Both the position numbers and the translations under genes were made by a program. Positions 40,245 to 49,600 of a DNA stretch of 64,000 nt are shown here, one piece after another; positions within the stretch are counted from its first letter, which is position 1; each line of letters starts with the position of its first letter. The DNA is taken from the NCBI RefSeq assembly GCF_000271305.1, contig NZ_AKGD01000002.1:434001-498000 (forward strand), in the 5' to 3' direction. The DNA comes from Hydrocarboniphaga effusa AP103. Its GTDB lineage: Bacteria > Pseudomonadota > Gammaproteobacteria > Nevskiales > Nevskiaceae. The notes beneath the pieces are model-generated. The model did not search any database. It was not told the origin of the DNA and saw only the letters and a list, made by a program, of their open reading frames with translations.

Positions 40245-40730
40245 TTACTTCTTCTTGGCCTGCTTGGACTTGAGCATCGTGCCCGTGCAGTTGGGGCTGC
40301 CGCAGCGGCAGGCCCAGATCTTCTTGAGGCGCGCCGTGTGGCGCACCTCGAGCGTGATGCCGTAGTCGTAGGTCAGCTCTTCACCGCGCTTGATCTCGCG
40401 CAAGGTCTCGATGACCACTCGATCCTTTTTCCGGTCGCCGTTCTGGTTCTCGTAGAGCACGGCCTGGCAGTTCGGGTCGCAGCTGTGGTTGATCCAGCGC
40501 GCATCGTTGCCGCGCGTATTGGCATCGAGGATGTACTGCTCGTTGAGTGTGAAGAGGAAGGTATGGCCGGTTTCGCCGCCATCGCCGTACTGCTCGTCGG
40601 CTTCGTCGTGGGTCAGCAACTTTCCCCTGTACTGGATCACTTGGGTGTCTGCGGCGAGCTTGCGGCGCGCGAAGACGCCGGTGCCGTGAATGGGGGAGCG
40701 ACGGGCGACGATGGGGGAGGCTGCGGTCAT
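40245..40730 (-). CDS. SET-domain protein-lysine methyltransferase-like protein
   Basis: The 161-residue product is almost entirely a SET domain: an N-terminal RSPIHGTGVFARR (SAM-binding), the central NDARWINHSCDPNC (pseudoknot core), EELTYDYG (catalytic tyrosine) and a cysteine-rich post-SET tail ACRCGSPNCTGTM that would bind zinc. Such proteins transfer methyl groups to lysines; eukaryotic histone enzymes are the best known, but free-living bacteria also carry short versions. The substrate here is unknown. It ends in a lysine-rich tail (KSKQAKKK). Convergent with the ferredoxin gene and divergent from the LysR gene. Confidence 0.88.
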   Translation of the reverse strand: MTAASPIVARRSPIHGTGVFARRKLAADTQVIQYRGKLLTHDEADEQYGDGGETGHTFLFTLNEQYILDANTRGNDARWINHSCDPNCQAVLYENQNGDRKKDRVVIETLREIKRGEELTYDYGITLEVRHTARLKKIWACRCGSPNCTGTMLKSKQAKKK

Positions 40731-40844
40731 GGAAGTCGGAGTTTGAAAGGTCTATTGTGCGAACTGAGGGGAGCGATCGTGCAAGCATCGGTCCAGATGC
40801 CGGCATAATGTGCGGCTAAAGTTTTAAGCGTCCGAAAAAACATT

Positions 40845-41735
40845 ATGGAGTTGTATCAGCTCAGAAGCTTCGTGGCCGTCGCCGAGATGCGCCACCTCAC
40901 GCGTGCTGCTGAGAAGCTGCACATCAGCCAGCCTGCGCTCTCTGCGCAGATCAGGGCGCTGGAGGATACCTTTTCCGTGGCCCTGTTCGAGCGCACCCCC
41001 GCGGGCATGGTGCTCACTGCGGCGGGCCGGCGCCTTCTGCCACTGGCCGAAAAGGTCCTGTCCGCTGCGCAGGCCATGCGCAACGAGGCGCGCGCGATCA
41101 AGGGCGAAATCGGCGGCATCGTGCGTGTCGGTACGGTATCGGACCCGGACTTCATTCGCGTCGCCCCGTTCATGAGCGCCACCGTGCGCCGCTATCCGCT
41201 CGTCGAAATCGAGTTCCACCATGTGGTGACCGGCGAAGCCTTCGAAATGGTGCGCGACGGCGGGCTCGACGCGAGCTTCTATTACGGCGAACTCGCGCAT
41301 TCCGATGTCGCCTCGGTGACCTTGCGCGAGGTGATCTTCCGCGTCGTCGTGCCGAGCGGCTGGAAGGACAGGCTCGTCAAGGGCAGCTTCGAAGAACTCG
41401 CGGCCCAGCCCTGGGTCATCCCGCCGCCGATCAGCGCGCACAACGAAATGATCCGCGGCCTGTTCAAGCGCCACGGGCTCAAGCCTTCGCGCGTGGTCGA
41501 GGCCGATCACGAGGCGGTGATCAGTTCGCTGGCGATCTCGGGCGTGGGCGTTGCGCTGATGCGCGAGGAAAAGGCGCTCGAACGCGCACGCACCGGCGAG
41601 ATCATGCTCTGGGGCGACGTGCGGCTGCCGACGCAGCTGCGCTTCATCTACGCCAAGGAGCGCGAGGAAGACCCGATCATCCGCGCCATGGTCAATCTCG
41701 TGCGCGAAGTCTGGTCGCCGGGGCCGACGCCTTAG
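40845..41735 (+). CDS. LysR-family transcriptional regulator
   Basis: A 296-residue LysR regulator: winged helix-turn-helix at residues 1-60 (MELYQLRSFVAVAEMRHLTR, LHISQPALSAQIRALED) and a periplasmic-binding-like effector domain from about 90 (GIVRVGTVSDPDF) to 290. LysR proteins usually act on a divergent neighbour, here the SET-domain gene, with a gap of 114 bases. The effector cannot be read from sequence. Confidence 0.93.
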   Translation: MELYQLRSFVAVAEMRHLTRAAEKLHISQPALSAQIRALEDTFSVALFERTPAGMVLTAAGRRLLPLAEKVLSAAQAMRNEARAIKGEIGGIVRVGTVSDPDFIRVAPFMSATVRRYPLVEIEFHHVVTGEAFEMVRDGGLDASFYYGELAHSDVASVTLREVIFRVVVPSGWKDRLVKGSFEELAAQPWVIPPPISAHNEMIRGLFKRHGLKPSRVVEADHEAVISSLAISGVGVALMREEKALERARTGEIMLWGDVRLPTQLRFIYAKEREEDPIIRAMVNLVREVWSPGPTP

Positions 41736-41826
41736 AAGCTGGGAGACGGGAGACGCAACGACGGATGATCTTCCGTCATGGCGCTCGGCGTTCGGCTACC
41801 ACTTCGTTTCTGCGGTTTCCCATGCT

Positions 41827-42288
41827 TCAGAAAATCCCGCAGCTCAAGCCCGCCGCCATAAGCTGGCCGATCTCGCGCGCCTGCGCGAGCTGCGCCTCGG
41901 TCTGCTCGCCGATCGCGACCAGCGGTGCGGCCACCGCATTCCAGCCGTAGCCGGTGGCGATGCGCTCGATCGCGCGTACCGCGCCGCTGCCGTCGTTGCC
42001 CGCGCTGACGAGTAGCGCATACGGCAGGCCGATGCGCTTGCCCTCGCAGGGGTAATAGGTGCGGTCGAGGAAATCCTTCACCGCTCCGCTCATGTAGCCG
42101 AAATTCTCGGGCGTGCCGATCAGCAGACCCGTGCAGGCCATCAGGTCGTCGACGCCGGTTTCGAGCGCCAGGCGCAGCTCGATCTCCACCTCGTCCGCGA
42201 GCTCGGACGCGCCTTCGATGGCCGCGTCGACGAGTTGGCGCGTGCGCCCGGTCTGGGTGCTGTAGACGATCAGCAGGCGCGGCTTCAT
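41827..42288 (-). CDS. Flavodoxin-like protein / NAD(P)H-dependent FMN reductase family
   Basis: A 153-residue flavodoxin fold with an FMN phosphate-binding loop YSTQTGRTRQ at the N-terminus, the second FMN loop TPENFGYMSGAVKDFLDRTY around 80, and SAGNDGSGAVRAIERI near 110. It lacks an obvious NAD(P)H site, so an electron-carrier or quinone-reductase role is equally possible. It starts 8 bases after the mutarotase gene ends and is probably co-transcribed with it. Confidence 0.87.
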   Translation of the reverse strand: MKPRLLIVYSTQTGRTRQLVDAAIEGASELADEVEIELRLALETGVDDLMACTGLLIGTPENFGYMSGAVKDFLDRTYYPCEGKRIGLPYALLVSAGNDGSGAVRAIERIATGYGWNAVAAPLVAIGEQTEAQLAQAREIGQLMAAGLSCGIF

Positions 42289-42296
42289 GCGCCGAT

Positions 42297-43118
42297 TCAG
42301 CGCTCGGCGACGAGGCGCTGCGAGCCGCTCCAGCGCTGGCCGGGCTGCAGCGTCACCGGGCGCCCGACCGTGGCCGCTTCGATGCAGAGCATGCGGCGGA
42401 AGCCTTCGGCCTCCAGGTCGGCGAGGGCGGCCCCGCGCTCGGCTCCGGGGTTCCAGACCACGGTGTCGACGAAGCCGCTTTGCTCGATGCGCAGGCGCCG
42501 TTCGCCGTCGCGCAGTCGCAGGCTCGCGGGCGCGTCGAAATAGATGCGATCGACTTCCCCGGCGATCGCCAGGCTTGCCGCGGCCTCGTCGAATTCGCGC
42601 GTGCCCTGGGTGGAATCGCGATAGCGCAGGCCCTGCAGCCCTTCGATGCGCACATCGCCGATCTCGCCGACGCGCAGATAACTGTGCAACGCGGCGGTGA
42701 AGGTCTGCGACTGCGAGTCGGTGTTCTCGACGCTCAGCTCGATCAGCAACTCGCGGTCTGCGAGCGTGACGGCGAGCTCGCAGGTGAAGCGATGCGGCCA
42801 GAGCGCGAGCGTCTGCGCGTCGGATTGCAGCTGCCAGCGCGCCGAGTGCGCCTGCTGCTCGATCAGCTGCCAGTGCCGGTTGCGCGCGAAGCCGTGCTTG
42901 GGCAGCGGCCCTTCGCCGGCGAACTGCGGAAAGATCACCGGCACGCCGCCGCGAATGGCGACGCCGTCCGCGAAGATCGAGCGCTCGCTCAGGAACAGGC
43001 GCTCGTCACCGGCCGTTGGACTCCAGCTCAGCACGTGCGCGCCCTGTGGATCGATGGCGGCGCTGGCGCCGGAGGCATGCGCCAGGACGACCGGCGTGCG
43101 GGAGAGGGTGGCGTTCAT
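42297..43118 (-). CDS. D-hexose-6-phosphate mutarotase (YeaD / aldose 1-epimerase family)
   Basis: The 273-residue product matches the YeaD-type galactose-mutarotase fold: GAHVLSWSPTAGDERLFLSE near the N-terminus, RGGVPVIFPQFAGEGPLPKHGFAR (catalytic histidine region; about 70-95), LHSYLRVGEIGDVRIEGL (about 145-165), and a late VVWNPGAERGAALADL. It interconverts alpha and beta anomers of glucose-6-phosphate or a related sugar. I chose the ATG giving MNATLSRTP; longer in-frame extensions are unlike the family. Divergent from the TadG-like gene across 177 bases. Confidence 0.9.
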   Translation of the reverse strand: MNATLSRTPVVLAHASGASAAIDPQGAHVLSWSPTAGDERLFLSERSIFADGVAIRGGVPVIFPQFAGEGPLPKHGFARNRHWQLIEQQAHSARWQLQSDAQTLALWPHRFTCELAVTLADRELLIELSVENTDSQSQTFTAALHSYLRVGEIGDVRIEGLQGLRYRDSTQGTREFDEAAASLAIAGEVDRIYFDAPASLRLRDGERRLRIEQSGFVDTVVWNPGAERGAALADLEAEGFRRMLCIEAATVGRPVTLQPGQRWSGSQRLVAER

Positions 43119-43188
43119 AAGCCCGGATAGTGAGGCAGCGCGGATCGGGCGCTCAAGCCCGGGCCGTTGGCCGACCGAGCTGAACCGG

Positions 43189-43205
43189 TCGTCGGAAACC
43201 GACGA
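43189..43205. repeat. Inverted repeat in the mutarotase / tadG-like divergent gap
   Basis: A perfect 7-base inverted repeat (TCGTCGG and CCGACGA) around AAA, about 90 bases before the plus-strand ATG and 71 before the minus-strand one. No T-tract follows. It could be an operator or a leader hairpin; no known regulator is implied. Confidence 0.35.
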
Positions 43206-43295
43206 ACGCGTCACGGACGCTGAACTGAAATAAGCTCGCCGAGCGGCGCCTGCCGAAGCGGCGCGGTCGTCAGAGAGCGCGGGTCGGGAGACGTC

Positions 43296-45365
43296 ATGGG
43301 CAGGAAGCACGCCATAAGCCAGCATAGATTCAAGCCGAGGTTCGATCGCCGCCGATTGCAGCGCGGCGCGGTCGCGATCTGGGTGGGGGTTTCGATCGTG
43401 GCGTTCATCGCCGCGACCTTTCTGTCGATCGACGTGGGTCGGCTGTATTTCACGCAGCGGAACCTGCAGAAGACGGCGACTTTGGCGGCAATCTCGGCCG
43501 CGCAGATTGCGAGTGGCTGCACGAATGGCGACGGCATTCGTGTCGATCCGGATCAGATGTTTTCCCAAGTGCAGGCCTTGATCGTGGCCAACGGCGGGCA
43601 GGCGGGCTGGTTGAGTGGTTTCAATGGCTTTGAGGCGATTGAAGTGGGCCAAACGCGCACCAACAGCGCGGGTATCCGGGCTTTTCAGGCGCTGCCGGCG
43701 GGCGACGAGCGCATCAACTCGGTCCGCGTGAATTTACAGCGTCCAGCTCCGACCTCCTTCGTTCCGTCGATACTGACGAATGGTGGCGCTACCCTGAAAG
43801 CTTCGAGCACCGCCGAACAACGCGTTCTGGGCTCTTTCTACATCGGCTCGGGTTTGGCAGATCTCGATGCTGGCCTGCTGAACGCGTTGCTGGGCGCGCT
43901 GTTGGGCAGCAATATCAATCTGTCTCTAGCTGATTTCCGTTCGTTGGCTGCTACGCAAGTCACGCTCGGAGCGCTCGCCACGGCGTTGAATGTTCGAGTT
44001 ACCGATCTCTCGAATCTGACTGAGCTTGGACTCGATGCGCCCTTGCTGCCTAACTTGCTCGGCGGACTGGTGGGCGGGCTCGGCAACACGGCCAGCGGCG
44101 CAGTGAGCGGCTTGCTGCAACAACTTGCAGGAGCAGCACGCAACGAAACCGTTCCTCTTGGCGTGTTGCTCGGGCCGCTGACCGATGTCGCGGGCAACGT
44201 CCCTTTCATCAATTTGCTGGACCTCATCATGGCGCTCGGCACTGCTGCCACTGCCGATGGTGACCCCTATGCGAATCCGATCGTGGTGCCGCTGAATGTC
44301 GATGTGCCGGGTGTTGCAAAGGTGTCGATATTCCTAAAGGTGCTGGAGCCGCCGCAGTTCGGTGTCGGAGCGCCTGGGGCGACGGCGAAAACTGCGCAGG
44401 TCAAGCTGGCAGTTCGAATCGAAGCGGGCCAGTTGCTGCAAAGCCTTAGCGCATTCGTGAACCAAGCGCTAGCAGGCTTGCTCAATATTCTCACCGGGGC
44501 ACTACGCCTGCTGACCTTGGGATTGGTCGATATCCGGACTACCGGGCCTACCCTTATTCCCAACCTGAACCTAGGGGTGGACGTTAACGTTGCGCAGGCT
44601 GCTGCGCGGCTCGATGAAATAGCCTGCCCAACTGCGACTCGACCTTATCCGGTAGCGCGTCTTAGCGTTAGTCCAGCCGTGGCTACTGTGCACATCGGTA
44701 GCTTTATTGGGACTCCAAGTACCAATCCCTCGACGATTCCGCAGCTCGATTTGAACGGAACCCATTTCGATGTTTTGCATTTGGGGCTAACGGCGCAGGG
44801 CTTGCTAGGTTTCCTCGGTGGGCTCAACGTCGATGTAGGGTTGGATTTGACATGTGTTTCCGTGGGCGGCGCCTGTAATGGCCCCAGTGCACCGTCGACT
44901 GGCCCGTTTCTCCCGTTGCCTAATGATGTGGACAGCTTCGAATACGTAACCATCGGAGATAATCCGATATCGCGGACACGGTCAGCGTATTACCAGGCCG
45001 ACGGAGTGCCACCGGCGGCGGAGGTCGCGGGTGTGAACCCGCAGACTGTGGGAACCGACCCTGCCGTAGCCGTCCGATTGGGCTTGGGGACACCTATCGT
45101 GACTTCCAACGGCGGATTTCTGGGGGGGCTGGGTGCGCTACTCAATGATTTGGTTGAGGGTTTGCTAGGACTGGTCAATCCCTTGCTCAATCTTGTTAAC
45201 GGATTGCTCGCCAGTCTGGTGACGCCATTGTTGAACCTGCTCGGGATTCAACTTGGTCAGGCCACCGTGATCATGGACGCAGTCAGCGTCGATAGACCTG
45301 CCCGTGTCTCGAATTGCCTGCCGGGTGCTACGACAGGTGGGCGCGTTTGCCCGTTGCCTGATTAG
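43296..45365 (+). CDS. TadG-like Flp pilus assembly protein, orphan
   Basis: The 689-residue product has the TadE/TadG-type N-terminus: basic residues, QRGAVAIWVGVSIVAFIAAT (helix at about 23-45), then SIDVGRLYFTQRNLQKTATL and ISAAQIASGC. The rest is unlike a von Willebrand A domain: no DxSxS metal site was found. It consists of leucine/glycine-rich segments (LLNALLGALLGSNINLS, LLGGLVGGLGNTASGAVSG, LVNPLLNLVNGLLASLVTPL) alternating with beta-rich parts, six or more cysteines, and an end SNCLPGATTGGRVCPL. Base composition drops visibly below the neighbours. It is about 41 kb from the tadABCD genes at the left edge. Role inferred: a pilus-associated surface or minor-pilin protein. Confidence 0.72.
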   Translation: MGRKHAISQHRFKPRFDRRRLQRGAVAIWVGVSIVAFIAATFLSIDVGRLYFTQRNLQKTATLAAISAAQIASGCTNGDGIRVDPDQMFSQVQALIVANGGQAGWLSGFNGFEAIEVGQTRTNSAGIRAFQALPAGDERINSVRVNLQRPAPTSFVPSILTNGGATLKASSTAEQRVLGSFYIGSGLADLDAGLLNALLGALLGSNINLSLADFRSLAATQVTLGALATALNVRVTDLSNLTELGLDAPLLPNLLGGLVGGLGNTASGAVSGLLQQLAGAARNETVPLGVLLGPLTDVAGNVPFINLLDLIMALGTAATADGDPYANPIVVPLNVDVPGVAKVSIFLKVLEPPQFGVGAPGATAKTAQVKLAVRIEAGQLLQSLSAFVNQALAGLLNILTGALRLLTLGLVDIRTTGPTLIPNLNLGVDVNVAQAAARLDEIACPTATRPYPVARLSVSPAVATVHIGSFIGTPSTNPSTIPQLDLNGTHFDVLHLGLTAQGLLGFLGGLNVDVGLDLTCVSVGGACNGPSAPSTGPFLPLPNDVDSFEYVTIGDNPISRTRSAYYQADGVPPAAEVAGVNPQTVGTDPAVAVRLGLGTPIVTSNGGFLGGLGALLNDLVEGLLGLVNPLLNLVNGLLASLVTPLLNLLGIQLGQATVIMDAVSVDRPARVSNCLPGATTGGRVCPLPD

Positions 45366-45370
45366 AGGCG

Positions 45371-45399
45371 TTGCACCGGCAAGGCGCTCGCACAATAAT
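45371..45399 (+). promoter_or_regulatory. Candidate promoter for the DUF1820-MBL-purL genes
   Basis: TTGCAC (45371-45376) and AATAAT (45394-45399) are separated by 17 bases, a sigma-70 layout; the -10 matches 5 of 6, the -35 matches only 3 of 6. The start codon at 45436 would leave a leader of about 30 bases. By eye only. Confidence 0.4.
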
Positions 45400-45435
45400 T
45401 GCGCGGCCTTCATTCAATGAATTATCACAACGCGC

Positions 45436-45771
45436 ATGACCGTCTCCCGCCTCTACCGCGTCAGCTTCCACAACCAGGGCCAGGTCTACGAGGTCTATGC
45501 GAAGCAGGTCAGCCATGGCGGCATGCCGGGTTTCGTCGAGGTCGAGAAACTCGTTTTCGGTGAGCGCACGACGGTGGTCGTCGATCCGGGTGAGGAGAAG
45601 CTCAAGACCGAGTTCGAGAACGTGGAGCGCTTCTACGTTCCGCTGCATGCGGTGATCCGCATCGACGAGGTCAGCAAGCAGGGGCCGGCGCGCATCGTCG
45701 CGGGCGGAGGCGGCGACTCCAAGGTCACGCCGTTTCCGTTGTACATGAACCAGGATCACTCCAAGAAGTGA
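45436..45771 (+). CDS. DUF1820 family protein
   Basis: A 111-residue protein beginning MTVSRLYRVSFHNQGQVYEV and containing GMPGFVEVEKLVFGER and VERFYVPLHAVIRIDEVSKQ, the pattern of DUF1820, a small conserved gammaproteobacterial family of unknown function. There are no signal peptide, membrane helix or cysteine, so it is cytoplasmic. Its stop overlaps the GTG start of the hydrolase gene by three bases. Confidence 0.88.
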   Translation: MTVSRLYRVSFHNQGQVYEVYAKQVSHGGMPGFVEVEKLVFGERTTVVVDPGEEKLKTEFENVERFYVPLHAVIRIDEVSKQGPARIVAGGGGDSKVTPFPLYMNQDHSKK

Positions 45772-46544
45772 GCGCTTCGGGGCTGCGCTTCGCTTCGCTC
45801 GGCTCGGGCAGCAAAGGCAACGGCACGCTCGTCGAAGCCGGCGGAACGCGCCTGTTGATCGATTGCGGCTTCCAGCTGCGCGAGACCGAGGCCCGGCTCG
45901 AGCGCCTCGGCATCGAGGCCGCGTCGCTGGCCGGCATCCTCGTCACCCATGAGCACGGCGATCACCTCGGCGGCGTCGGCCGGCTGGCCCGTCGCTACGG
46001 GCTCACGGTGTATCTGACCACCGGCACTTCGCTGGCCTGGAAAGATTCCCAGGTCGAGGCGGTGCAGATCATCAATCCGCACCAGGGCTTTTCGATCGGC
46101 GCGATCGAGGTCCAGCCGTATCCGGTGCCGCACGATGCGCGCGAACCCTGCCAGTACGTGCTGAATCACGCCGGGCTCAAGCTCGGCATCCTGTCCGACG
46201 CCGGCCACGTGACTGCGCACATGCGCGAGGTGCTCAGCGGCTGCGATGCGCTGATGCTCGAATGCAATCACGACCTGCACAGCCTGAGCTCGGGGCCGTA
46301 TCCGTACAGTCTCAAGCAGCGCGTTGGCGGCTCGCGCGGGCACCTCAACAACGCGCAGTCGGCCGACTTGCTGCGCAGCATCGACTGCTCGCGCCTGCAG
46401 CACCTCGTGCTCACGCACCTGTCGGAAACCAACAATACGCCCGAGCTCGCGCTCGCCGCGGCCTGCGAGGCCCTGCAGCGGTCGGCCGACTGGATCGTCT
46501 GCGCGGAGCAGGAGGGCGGGCTGGGCTGGAGGGCGTTGTACTAA
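45768..46544 (+). CDS. Metallo-beta-lactamase-fold hydrolase (YycJ/WalJ-like)
   Basis: The 258-residue product starts at a GTG overlapping the DUF1820 stop (GTGA). It has LGSGSKGNGTLVEAGGTRLL at the N-terminus, the metal motif THEHGDHLGG, later ligands in PVPHDA, SDAGHV and HLSETNN, and a nuclease-like LMLECNHD segment. It belongs to the MBL group that includes YycJ/WalJ, whose members act on DNA ends or other phosphodiesters. The substrate is unknown here. A 70-base gap separates it from purL. Confidence 0.88.
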   Translation: MSASGLRFASLGSGSKGNGTLVEAGGTRLLIDCGFQLRETEARLERLGIEAASLAGILVTHEHGDHLGGVGRLARRYGLTVYLTTGTSLAWKDSQVEAVQIINPHQGFSIGAIEVQPYPVPHDAREPCQYVLNHAGLKLGILSDAGHVTAHMREVLSGCDALMLECNHDLHSLSSGPYPYSLKQRVGGSRGHLNNAQSADLLRSIDCSRLQHLVLTHLSETNNTPELALAAACEALQRSADWIVCAEQEGGLGWRALY

Positions 46545-46614
46545 AGCCCAATTTGGAGGTCGACGTGAGACAATGCCGCCCTTCTTTCACGCGCCTTCTT
46601 GCGCAGGATCGACG

Positions 46615-49600
46615 ATGCCTTTGCTCGTGTTGCCCGGCACCGCCAGCCTTTCCTCCTTCCGTCTCAACCGCCTGCTCGACGATCTGCGTCCGCAACTGCC
46701 CGCGCTGAGCGGCTTGCAGGTGCTGGATTTCTATCTCGTCGATGCCGACGATGCGCCGCTCGCCGAACTGCGCCAGCTCGTCGGACCGGGGCCTGATGCG
46801 TTTCCGGCTTCCAGGCTCACGCGCTTCGTGGTGCCGCGCGTCGGCACGCTGTCGCCCTGGGCCTCGAAGGCCACCGACATCGCGCGCGTCTGCGGGCTTT
46901 CCGGTGTGCGGCGCATCGAGCGCGGGCGCGCTTACCTGTTCGAAGGCCTCGGCGAATTGCCGGCCTCCGCGCTCAAAGTCCTGCACGATCCGATGACCGA
47001 ATCGGTGCTCGACAGCACCGAAGCCCTGCAGCACGTCTTCGATGTGCCCGAGCGCCGCCCGTTGCGCACGGTCGACGTGCTCGCGCAGGGCGCCAGGGCA
47101 CTCGAAATCGCCAACGGCGAATGGGGCCTGGCGCTGTCGGCCGACGAAATCGCCTACCTCGCCAAGCACTACCTCGATGCGGGCAAGAACCCGACCGACG
47201 CCGAACTGATGATGTTCGCGCAGGTGAACTCCGAGCACTGCCGGCACAAGATCTTTAACGCCGAATTCACCGTCGACGGCGAGACGCAGCCGCACTCGCT
47301 GTTCGGCATGATCCGCATGACGCACGCGGCGACGCCGGGCGGCGTGCTGTCGGCGTACAGCGACAACTCGGCGGTCGTCGAAGGGCACACGGCGATGCGC
47401 CTGTTCGCCGACGCCGACCACGTCTATCGCGGGCATGACGAGCCCGTGCACATCCTCATGAAGGTGGAGACGCACAACCACCCGACGGGCATTTCGCCGC
47501 ATCCGGGCGCCGCCACTGGTGCGGGCGGCGAGATTCGCGACGAGGCGGCGACCGGCACCGGCTCGCGGCCCAAGGCCGGCCTGGCCGGTTTCACCGTCGC
47601 CAACCTGCGCATTCCGGGTTTCGAGCAGCCCTGGGAAGCGCCGCTGTCGCGTCCGACGCGCATGGCGTCGGCGCTCGACATCATGATTGAGGCGCCGCTC
47701 GGCGCGGCCGCGTACAACAACGAATTCGGCCGGCCGAACCTCAACGGTTATTTCCGCAGCTTCGAGGCGATCACGCCCGACGGCCGCAATCGCGGCTATC
47801 ACAAGCCCATCATGATCGCGGGCGGCTACGGCAACATCCGCGCGCAGCACGTGCAGAAGCGCGAAGTGGTCGAAGGCGCACCGCTGATCGTGCTCGGTGG
47901 CCCGGCGATGCTGATCGGCCTCGGCGGCGGCGCCGCAAGCTCGATGGCCACCGGCAGCAGCCACGAGGCGCTCGACTTCGCCTCCGTGCAGCGTGCCAAC
48001 CCCGAACTCGAACGCCGCTGCCAGGAAGTCATCGACGCCTGCTGGGCGCTCGGCGACGACAATCCGATCCTGTCGATCCACGACGTCGGCGCGGGCGGCA
48101 TCAGCAACGCGCTGCCCGAACTCGTGCACGCGGACGATCGCGGCGGGCTGTTCCAGCTGCGCGACGTGCTCGCGGCCGATCCGTCGCTGTCGCCGATGGA
48201 AATCTGGTGCAACGAATCGCAGGAGCGCTACGTCATCGCGCTCAAGCCCGATGGCCTCGACATGCTGGCCCGCGCCTGCGAGCGCGAGCGTTGCCCGTAT
48301 GCGGTGGTCGGCACCGCCACCGCGCGTCGCCAGCTGGTCGTCGAAGACGCGCTGAGCGGCCAGCCGCCGGTCGACATGCCGATGCCCGTGCTGCTCGGCA
48401 AGCCGCCGCGCATGCAGCGCAGCTCGCGCCGCGAAACGCCGGTCACCGAGCCGCTCGTCACCGCGAACCTCGATCTGAACGAAGCCGCGCGCCGCCTGCT
48501 GCAGTTGCCGGGCATCGCCTCCAAGCAGTTCCTGATCACGATCGGCGATCGCACGGTCGGCGGCCTGACGGTGCGCGACCAGATGGTCGGTCCCTGGCAG
48601 GTGCCGGTGGCCGATTGCGCGGTCACCGCGACCGGTTTCGAAGCCACCACGGGCGAGGCGATGGCGATGGGCGAGCGCCCGCTGCTCGCGCTGCTCGACG
48701 CGGGGGCCAGCTCGCGCATGGCGGTCGGCGAGGCGATCACCAACATCGCTTCGGCCAGCATCGCCCAGCTTTCCGACGTGCGCCTGTCCGCCAACTGGAT
48801 GGCGGCTTGCGGCCAGGGCGACGAGGACGCGCGCCTGTTCGATGCGGTGAAGGCGATCGGCGAAGAGCTTTGCCCCAAGCTCGGCATCGCGATTCCGGTC
48901 GGCAAGGATTCGCTGTCGATGAAGGCGGTCTGGAGCGAGGACGGCAAGCCGCAGACGCAGACCGCGCCGGTGTCCGCGATCATCTCGGCCTTCGCGCCGG
49001 TGGCCGACGTGCGCAAGACGCTCACGCCGCAGCTGCGCCTTGACGCGGGCGCCACGCGCCTGCTGCTGATCGACCTCGGCAACCGCAAGAACCGCCTCGG
49101 CGGCTCGGCGCTCGCGCAGGTTTACGGGCAGGTCGGCCAGACGCCGCCCGACCTCGATCACCCCGAGCAGCTCATCACCGCGTTCGACCTGATCCAGTAC
49201 CTCAACGGCAAGGGCCAGATTCTGGCGCTGCACGACCGCTCGGACGGCGGCCTGTTTGTCACGCTCGCCGAGATGGCGTTCGCCGGGCACTGCGGCTTCA
49301 CCGCCGATCTCGGCTTCGGCGAAGCCGCGGCCGCGCTGTTCAGCGAGGAACTCGGCTGGGTGCTGCAGGTGCGCGAGTCCGACGCCGAAGCGATCGTGCG
49401 TCGCGGCAAGGCGGCGGGCGTGGCGATCACCGACATCGGTCCGGTTGAAGCGAGCGATACGCTGAGCTTCACGCGTAACGGCGAGCTGCTGCTGTCGGCC
49501 AAGCGCAGCGAGCTGCACAAGCTCTGGGCCGAGACCAGCCACCGCATCGCGCTGCTGCGCGACAACCCCGATTGCGTGCGCGAGGAATTCGACGCGGTCG

